Part shown: positions 56,791 through 64,000 of the stretch, in pieces
Position numbering within the stretch: position 1 is the first letter of the stretch
How the letters are laid out: every line of letters begins with the position of its first letter
NCBI RefSeq assembly: GCF_028583425.1
Contig: NC_072795.1
Coordinates: 66,726,001 to 66,790,000, forward strand
DNA length: 64,000 nt
Direction of reading: 5' to 3'
Origin: Eublepharis macularius
Lineage: Eukaryota; Chordata; Lepidosauria; Squamata; Eublepharidae
Position numbers and translations under genes: made by a program
Notes under the pieces: model-generated
Databases searched by the model: none
Told to the model about the DNA's origin: nothing
Seen by the model: only the letters and a program-made list of their open reading frames with translations

Positions 56791-58320
56791 TTAGGGCTTG
56801 CTGCGGCCGCTGCTGGGTGAGGCGCTGGCATGCCTGGCCCTGACGTCAAAGGGGTGTCAAGGATACTGCAGGACCCTGCTCTGTGGAAGGAGGGGTGGTA
56901 TACATCACCCAGACTCCCTCTCAGTCCACTCGCTGGCCTGCTCAACCTGACCCAGAGCCTCGCTACAAGTGACATCTTACACTCGAACGGCACTTGATCA
57001 TTTTCGCAAGTCTTTCTGGGAATTGAAGTCCCTCTCCCCCACCCCTTTTCTTTCTGTTCCTTCCCCTTTCTGTTAGAATGCCTGCCTGAAGAGACGGAGA
57101 AAGCCTCCGATAGCAGCTTTTTCAAATCGTCTTGCTGGGGGGTGGGGGATGCTCTGGAGAAAGCTGACATGTCGGTGAAGTCCTAGTGTCCTTTCAGTGA
57201 TCTTTGGGGGTGGGCAGCTGCAACTTTGCTAATCATCTTGCTGGGGGGGAGATGCTCTGGAGAAAGCTGAGAAAGTCGCAGCTGCCTACCCCCAAAGATC
57301 ATTGAGAGCAGGCTTGTGACTGGAGGAGCGATTTGCAAAAGCAGGCTTTCTCCGTCTCTTCAGGCAGCCATTCTAACAGAGAGAGGAAGGAACAGAAAGA
57401 AAAGGGGTGGGGGAGAGGGACTTCAATTCCCAGAAAGACTTGCGAAAATGATCAAGTGCTGTGTGTGTGTAAGATGTCACTTGTAGCAAGGCTCCCAGTC
57501 TTCCCCCTTGCTCCCCTCCATCTCCTTCATCCACCTTCCTCCTTGTCTTTTCTTGCTCGCTCCACTCTGCCACTCCTACTCAACCCACCCCGCCCTGTGG
57601 GTGGGCTTCCCTTTTATCCCTTCAGTTTAGCCATGCTCCACCTGCCAACCATGCCCTCCTGCTGCCTTCTACCCATGGACCTAGCTGGCCTAGGCAGCTG
57701 CACCTGTGCTTGTTTTGCTGGAAGCACTGAGCTGATCCACCTGTGCCTCATTGGCTGGCTATCCAGCCTCCCTGGCAGAGCTGACGGCTGAAGGCAGGCA
57801 CAGTGGAGCCTCCTTGGCTGGCTGTCCATCTCCTCCCATAGAATGCCTCAGGCAGTTCCACCTGGAGCTGCTTAGCTCCTAGCATCCCCTGGGCTAGGTT
57901 ATTGCTTTCCAGCTCGGCTACAGGCTGGGGCATAGCTTTGAGCTGCTGAGGCTGCTTCTCCTCCCTGGTTGGTAAGGCTTCAGTTTGGCCTGCTGCTAGC
58001 TGCCTGTCCCCGCTGTCTTGGCTCTCTCCATCTGCTCTAGCCCCCTCTGGGTTGCCCCCAGTCTCCCTACATGGCCCTCTGGACTCCCACTGGAGGGTGG
58101 GACTGGCTGGCCTCCACCTGCCCCTTCTAACCCTCTGAGGCTTGGGTGTCTCTTCCCTTCCCCCTGTGGCCGGCTGGGGCTTGGGTGTCTCTTCCCTTCC
58201 CCCTGTGGCTGGCTGGGTCTGGGTCTGGCTGTCTGCTGAGGCAGCTGGGCCACTGTCTCCCGGGGGTCTCCCATCCTCTTCTCCAGGTAAGTCCAGGGGC
58301 TGGGCTGTAGACCCCGGACA
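56791..58320 (-). repeat. 5' LTR of the Gypsy-type fossil, with a nested element
   Basis: On the minus strand it begins TGTCCGGGG at 58320 and ends CCCTAACA at 56791. Net of the nested 538-bp foldback element it is about 1 kb. A TGG-initiated stretch follows its inner end, where a tRNA primer site is expected. GC-rich with a short internal duplication near 58140-58215. Confidence 0.7.
56956..57493. mobile_element. Foldback DNA element (538 bp) nested in the LTR
   Basis: The ends 'agcctcgctacaagtgacat' and, on the other strand, 'agccttgctacaagtgacat' are long inverted repeats. They cover about 180 bp each and include 'gatcattttcgcaagtcttt', 'ctgggaattgaagtccctct' and 'gaagagacggagaaagcct'. 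Direct repeats CCCAG flank it (56951-56955, 57494-57498). The LTR sequence is continuous if it is removed. Superfamily not assigned; the TSD length does not fit hAT. Confidence 0.8.
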
Positions 58321-58325
58321 TGCAT

Positions 58326-59881
58326 GTTTTGATAATTACACATTAAAGCATCTTGATTTCAAGTTCTTTCCAGCAATGAAGTCATCTTCGGTAACATGTT
58401 CCAAACTGTAGCTTCCTAGCTAAAACTAGCAGCAGTTCTTAATTTATTCCACACAGGTTTAAGACTTCATGTGTAACCATAAAGCCTAAAAACTTTAAAC
58501 AAAAAAGGAGGCTAAGATTTTCAGGATGCTACACTTTTCACCCAGTGCTGTTTTTTGCACTTCATATGAAACCCTGAATATCTCAGTGAAATCTATCCTA
58601 GATGGGTCATTTCCCCACTAAGAAAAAATAATGAGGGTCCATTTCCTGCTGGATCACTGTGTGTTATGTTTAGCATGTCATGGCACTTCCGAGCCCCCTT
58701 GAGCGGTCAGCAAGCTATGATGAGAGGATTCACAGTCTTGACAGCCTATCATACAGCAATTGGCAATCTGTCACCTAATGCCACGGAGTTCAGTCTGGAT
58801 TTTTCTACTAGCTTAGTGACTGGAAGCTAAGCTAGTCCGAGACTAAGAGACAAGGCTGGAGGTGCACAGCAATATCTGTCGTTGGGTAACAGCTAATGGA
58901 TGGGCAGTGATGGCATAAGATGCAGTTCCACCAGGCGGTGCTCATGTAGGGGCTGCGTTGAAATAGTTAATACCAGTTGGTGAATCCATGGCTGAGATGA
59001 GCTTCTAGCTCACTGCTCATGCCATTAACTAGTATGCTATGTAGATTAGGTTTAGTCAGTCCTTGAGTCGTGGCCTTGCTTTCCTAAAAGAAAATGTTAC
59101 TTCTAAGCCCTGAGTTAACTATGAGAAATGCAAACTAGTGCTGTCCATGCCTATGCACAACCACCTTCTGGCTCTACAGGGTAGCTCCTCAGAAGTCACC
59201 TGACAGCATCAGTTTCAGATCTCCAGAAACATTTCTGTTGTTTTCCCTTGGAGATTCTGGTGACCTGAATGTTCATGACTCTGCCCTCTGAACACTGGAA
59301 CTTGTCAGTCTTACTCCTGCTTCCAAGGCAACAAAGCAGTCACAATTCCATGCCATACCTGCTGTAGCCTTGGGATTGCTGCATCTCAGAGTAGCCAGAC
59401 CTTACCCAGAATTTCTGGGAAGCTGATTGAACACGGTCTTTTGTCACCAATGTGAAGATGGCCTGTTACCAGACAGAACAGGACCAATAATTCACCCCCA
59501 ACTTACTCCACACCACCCTACTTTCTAGTCTGGCAGCATGATTTCTCCATATAAGCCAATGGCACGTTTTAGGCCTGCCCCTGGAGCTGGACAAACCCAA
59601 CAGATCGGTTTGGCTCTTGTTTTATCGATTATCATCACTTTTATATATAAATATAATTCCCATTTAAATAGATTTCTTTTTTTTACAGCAATTGGAAAAC
59701 GAAACAATCAACGGCAACAAAAAACAACAAAAATAGGAAATGAGAGCGGAGTCTCTGGCGGCTCCGGAGGGCCGCTCCGGAGGTAGTTGCTGAGTCATAA
59801 CACTGGTTCTGTTGGATTGGGAAGGAAGAATCACAGAAGGACTGGAGGAATTAGTTCAGCAAAATGGGCTCCCTGTTTCCC
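58326..59881. other. SEMA4G 3' flank or 3' UTR
   Basis: No repeat or exon recognised. Part of it should be the 3' UTR of the minus-strand semaphorin gene. I could not place its poly(A) signal. Confidence 0.4.
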
Positions 59882-62800
59882 CTACACAGAGCTCTCGTCC
59901 AGCTTTTCTACCAGCTGTGTGTGTTTCCGCTTTTCCAGGATTTTGCTCAGCTCCTCAGTAAAGGAGTTGTAGAGTGGTGAAGTACACGGTTCCTCATTCT
60001 GCCGCAAGAGCATGTAGCTGTTGCCATTCATCTTGCGCAGCATGTTGGGCAAGGTGCTGATGCCATTTGTGAACTCGGCAGGTAGTGGAGGAGGGGGTGG
60101 CGGCGGGACAGGGGGCACCTCCTTCAACGGTGATGTCACAGTGGTAGCTTCCCCAGGGATGATCTGCAGGCAGCCATCAGGGTAGGTATCCAAGTCCTCA
60201 TCCTCCTGCCCTCCTTTGCCTATGCAATTGGAAGATACAGTCTGCAGCTCCACACTGGATGTCTGGGGGACCCCGAGGCTGTATTTGCCCCTGCGCTTCT
60301 GCAAGCAGGAGACATACAGGAGAACCACGCTGAGCACGAGACACAGCCCACCTAGCACTGTGATGACAGCAATGTAAATAAACTTCATATCCCCATATGC
60401 ATAGCTGGCAGCGTGCCAGGATGGCTGGGGCACTGTGGGAAGGAACTGTGGCACCAGCTGCTCAGGCAACACAGTCAGAGCATAGGTGGCCACTAGGGCC
60501 TGAAGACCATTCTCCTTGGCATAGCACTGGTATTCCCCACTGAACTCTAACTGTGTGTCTGTCACCAGCAGCCCATCCACACCCAGGTGGAAGCGTCCTT
60601 GCCCATCCTCCGCCAACACTTCTGTGCCATTCACCAGCCATGTTGCCTGGGCCAGATTGGAGGCCTGTTCACAGGGCAACAGCACATCATCACCGCGTAG
60701 CACAGTCCTATTCTTCTGTGTGGATGTGGCTGCAGGACAAATGAAAACAAAGTTGGCATCAGATGCTGCCTTACTTGAGCTGGAGTGATTCAGAAGTCAG
60801 GATAGAGGATCATTTAATAGTAGGGGAAAATTCTGCTAATTCTCAAACTGAAGGGGGATAGGACAGCCAAGAGCTAAGGGAGAAGGAAATCAAAATATTT
60901 AGTGCCATGAGAATCTCAGTTTCCGTTCACTGCCTGTTCCTCACTGTGTGATGAAAAGACATGGAATGTGAGGGGAGTATCTAGAAAAAGCTCAGCAATC
61001 ATATCTGGGATGGGTACAGCCTTCACTAGTTTGGTTTTCAGTAGGTTCCCAGAACTGTTCCTTATTCTATCTCTCTTCCACAACTATTGCTGCACAGCTC
61101 TAATAGCCCCTAGCCCAATTTCCTACACACTCTGCTCCCTCCTGCCAAATCGTGGTGGAAACAATGCACAACAGAAAAATATTTTAAAAGCAGGAAAAGC
61201 TTGCAATGTAATGAGATACGCGAATTTGTTCATCTGCTTAATTAATTGTGTGCACATAATTGTGTGTTGTGTAATAGCATGCTGGGGCTAAATACATGAC
61301 TTTGAGTCCGGATTTGAGGGAAAAGAGAAGTAGTCTGCTTGCCTTTCTTCTGAGCAAAGGCTGGAAAGAGGTCAACTCTTTGCCTTTGAGTGGCTTATAC
61401 CAGGTGGTCAAGGAAGGGGCAGCATACAAGCCTTACCTTGGGTAGAGTCATTCCAGCAGCCCATGTTGCCATGCAGCACATCCTGGCTCAGTAAAGTTCT
61501 GCCAAAAATAAGTAGGACTCTGTTCAGTTGGGAACGGGGAGCAGCCCAAAGGTGCACAATACGCATTTGATAATGTCTAAAGATACTGATTCTTCATGTG
61601 CAAACCCTTGATATCTCAGGTAGGCCTCAATGCTCATTCCATAAACACACAGCCGAATGCACAATGTATTCTTTACACACTATAGACCTCATTGATACCT
61701 CTTGAGCCATCAGCACAATGAACAGTTTTGCAAATGGTGGTCACGCAACCAGCACACAAATATAAAATGTAGAACTGTTGTTAATCCCTTTAACTGAGAC
61801 TTGGACTTATAGCTTCTTGGTTGTGGTCCTGATCTTAGGGAGACCCAATCTGAGCTCAAGTTGGCTGATGTTTAGAAAGCAGTGTAAGGCTATTTTCATT
61901 GAAATAATTTTTAATGCTGTTTTCTATTAGAGTTTTTAACTCAATGGTGATTTCACAACTTCTGTATGGTGTCCCTACATGGTTCTCCACAGTAGATGAG
62001 TCTATAGAGTACAGTCCTTGTTCCTTCGGGCAATTGGAAGGTTCCCTAGGTGTATCTTATCATCGGCCCTTTGTTATGAATTTGGTCTTAGTTCTATAGA
62101 AACCTGTGCTTGGGTACGTGCATTTAACTTTTGGTTTCATCTATTTTTGAGGCCCCCAAGGGTAGCTTGGTAAGCCTAACCCTCAGGGACTCTCATAAGG
62201 CTCCCTGGCTTCAGCTTTTTGAACACAAGTTCTCTCTTATAAATCTTAGGGTGGAGGATCTCTCTTCTTCCGTAACTCAATGCAAAAAACATGTGGGCAA
62301 TCAGATTTATACCAGAGATAAGGGCTATATTCATTTTGATTCTTTGAGTACATGCTCTCCACTTGCCTTGGGCCTGCTGTCTAAGGGTAAACTTATTTAG
62401 ACTCCTTTGCTAGTCCGAAGTTACGCACTCATGATTCAGTTGCCCCTTTTCAATGGTATTGCTGGGTTGTCTGTTAAGGATCCCTTTTTCAGATCAGTTA
62501 TGCCCCTGCCCCCTCCAGTCAGTCAATTCTCTTGTGTATATATATTCTCTTGCAATGTCCTTATGTATCTCAGTCTAGGCTAAAATGAAGTGTGCCATGC
62601 TTTGGTAAATGGACTATGCTTCCTCTAGCAACATTAGAGCAAAACGTTCAATACTTCTTCAAGGACTCTGACCCTAAAAGTACTTATTTTCTTGCTCGAT
62701 TTCTAGAGGCTGCAGAGATGTGTCGAAGGGAGGTGTTTTTAGATATGGGCTTTATTTACATTTTTCAGTTTTATTGTTCAAGACTTGGTCTAAGAACAGG

Positions 62801-63964
62801 AGGATGAAAATAATAATTTTTAATGCTGTTTTATATGGAGTTTAGGCTTTCTCTGTGGTGGCCCCTACCCTATGGAACGGCCTGCCTGAGGAGGTCAGGA
62901 GAGCCCCCATGCTCCTGGCTTCCCACAAATGATGCAAAACTGAATTATTCAAAAAGGCTTTTTTCTCAGCTAGAAGGGTGATATTGTAGGGAAAGGGGTC
63001 CCAGATGTTTCGCTAATGAGTTAGGAACCATATGCCATTATGTTGCCTTACATATTATCTGTTGCTTTAAATATGTATTCCTATATACTACCCGTGTTTC
63101 ATGTTGTTTAATGCAAGTCCTAGAATTGATTATGTTCTGTTTCAGCAATTCTTCAACCCCATATTGGATCCTTGCTAATACTATGTCTTTGTAAACTTGT
63201 ATTCATTTACCTGATTACATTGTTTATGGAAATGTTCTTGACACTGTATGGAAATGCCTGCCTTGTCCTTGCTACTGATTGTATTAATCTCACACTATGT
63301 AATCCGCCCTGAGTCTCAGTGAAAAAGGCGGAATATAAATGACATAAATAAATATAAATAAATAAATAGCTATGTGGTGCTTTCATGCTGCATATTTTTG
63401 TAATTGATCCATATTTTTTTTCTGTTTGTGTCTTGGTTTTACAGCTGTTGTCATGGTTTTATTTTTGGAATGAAATCTTATTGTTGCAGGTTACCTGAAG
63501 CCCCACCCCACTCCCCCAGATTAGGCAGCATATAAATCTAATAACATTAAACTAGCATTTATGAGAGACAGCCCTAAAATGGTCCAAGCAGACTATGTGG
63601 GAGTCATGCTGGATTCCCTCTTAAGATGAATTGGGAGAGAAGGTGTGGTGCTATGCAAATTCACGGGCCTGGACAGGAAAGGTCTCAGTGCATTAAGGGT
63701 GCCTCAGTAGAGCTTCCATTTCACCAAGGGACAGGGAGCTTCAGTGCTTGACATACCCTCCTGTCCAATTCTCTGCTTTCTGGTCAAACCTTACTGAATG
63801 CTTCCATACCTGTCCAGAATCCCAGCCAATTCTCTGCAGCTCACACCATCCCAGCCACAGTATGGATCTCGGGCCAGGATACAGTCGAAGCAGGAGATGT
63901 ATCGCTCACAGGTGGCTAATGGTAACTGGAGGACCCCACTCTGGGACCCTACATATAGACTCTT
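59882..63964 (-). CDS. SEMA4G: Class-4 semaphorin, last three coding exons (partial, continues past right edge)
   Basis: Transmembrane semaphorin, a cell-surface guidance ligand for plexin-type receptors. Exons on the minus strand are 63964-63810, 61498-61437 and 60729-59882, all with AG acceptors and GT donors. Phases join to 354 aa. The first exon holds the end of the sema domain and the PSI domain ('[14 protein letters not shown]', '[16 protein letters not shown]'). The last holds an Ig-like domain (Cys in 'LLPCEQ' and 'YQCYAK'), a membrane helix ('[20 protein letters not shown]'), a short cytoplasmic tail with a polyproline run ('[13 protein letters not shown]') and a C-terminal ESSV, a PDZ-binding motif. 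SEMA4C has a similar tail, but the tail-to-tail position with MRPL43 next to TWNK identifies SEMA4G. Most of the sema domain and the signal peptide lie outside the window. Confidence 0.9.
61903..62832 (+). mobile_element. LINE fragment with 21-bp target duplication in a SEMA4G intron
   Basis: Identical 21-bp direct repeats 'aataatttttaatgctgttt'+t lie at 61903-61923 and 62812-62832. The DNA between encodes, in pieces, '[17 protein letters not shown]', '[16 protein letters not shown]' and '[20 protein letters not shown]', resembling the C-terminal end of a non-LTR retrotransposon ORF2. Degraded. It sits inside older LINE sequence that resumes at 62833, between SEMA4G exons, antisense to the gene. 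Confidence 0.65.
62833..63372 (+). mobile_element. L2/CR1-type LINE 3' end
   Basis: The plus strand reads '[20 protein letters not shown]' and 'LASHK', a typical L2-clade ORF2 end, then a 3' UTR with 'taatccgccctgagtctcag' and 'aaggcggaatataaatgaca', and a (TAAA)n tail at 63337-63368. It was split by the insertion at 61903-62832. Confidence 0.75.
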
Positions 63965-64000
63965 CTGCAAAAGAGAGCATGGAGAGGAAATGCATTGAAG

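Larger units (their letters stand above)
54819..58325 (-). mobile_element. Fossil Ty3/Gypsy-type LTR retrotransposon
   Basis: The element spans 54824-58320 and is bounded by 5-bp direct repeats TGCAT (54819-54823, 58321-58325). LTR-like ends run TG...CA on the minus strand. The 5' LTR is about 56791-58320 (interrupted by a foldback element) and a shorter 3' LTR starts at 54824. Between them the minus strand shows Gypsy-type integrase sequence (zinc-binding and DDE-type core regions, about 55150-56060) and gag/protease-side sequence. It is incomplete and carries several breaks. The two LTRs differ at roughly 7% of compared positions, mostly transitions, suggesting an old insertion. It separates MRPL43 from SEMA4G and is antisense to MRPL43. 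Confidence 0.85.

Noticed and set aside
58018-58411. Open frames in the 5' LTR region as genes
   Set aside because: They fall within LTR sequence of a fossil element and show low-complexity Pro/Ser/Gly composition.
59882-60729. Assignment of the semaphorin to SEMA4C because of the ESSV tail
   Set aside because: The tail is similar, but the position tail to tail with MRPL43 next to TWNK is the SEMA4G location.

Overview
This window is from a vertebrate nuclear genome, almost certainly a squamate reptile and possibly a gecko-like lizard (inference). The coding genes are split by long introns with GT/AG borders. The repeat mix is squamate-like: BovB/RTE, L2/CR1-type and L1 LINEs, tRNA- and 5S-rRNA-headed SINEs, hAT elements with 8-bp target duplications, several palindromic MITE families, and Penelope-like elements (PLEs).

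Three host genes lie in the right third. TWNK (mitochondrial DNA helicase, minus strand, five coding exons, 41126-47332) and MRPL43 (mitochondrial ribosomal protein mL43, plus strand, three coding exons, 48253-53394) are head to head across a CpG-rich interval of about 0.9 kb. The last three coding exons of a class-4 semaphorin (minus strand, 59882-63964, running off the right edge) lie tail to tail with MRPL43. The order and orientation match the mammalian TWNK/MRPL43/SEMA4G block, so the semaphorin is called SEMA4G. TWNK and MRPL43 both serve mitochondrial gene expression and probably share a bidirectional promoter with ETS-type sites. All exon phases join in frame: 668 aa for TWNK, 155 aa for MRPL43 and 354 C-terminal aa for SEMA4G.

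No host coding exon was recognised in positions 1-41000. This is repeat-rich intergenic or deep intronic sequence. A GC-rich interval near 2.0-2.9 kb could be the promoter of the next gene to the left (LZTS2 would be expected from synteny, but this is unproven). The region holds a decayed autonomous hAT element with a 129-bp minisatellite (5.9-8.1 kb), BovB and L1 LINE pieces (10.5-12.6 kb), a perfect 308-bp palindrome made from PLE ends (14.9-15.2 kb), a rearranged PLE with reverse-transcriptase and GIY-YIG parts (21.0-22.0 kb), L2-type LINEs (22.3-24.1, 28.1-29.0 and 39.7-40.5 kb), and two non-autonomous hAT elements with clear ends (16.9 and 30.2 kb). An old, broken Ty3/Gypsy-type element with 5-bp duplications at its ends lies between MRPL43 and SEMA4G (54824-58320), and a foldback DNA element sits in one of its LTRs.

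The most interesting signal is a set of hammerhead-ribozyme-like folds inside repeats. One set is in PLE ends (7354-7388, 14982-15016 on the minus strand, 15137-15171, 53692-53726). The other is in a second repeat family (22041-22080 on the minus strand, and a decayed copy at 1932-1971). Both families show the CUGANGA and GAAA core boxes, a helix II supported by wobble changes, and a one-pair helix III whose four bases are self-complementary, which suggests action as a dimer.
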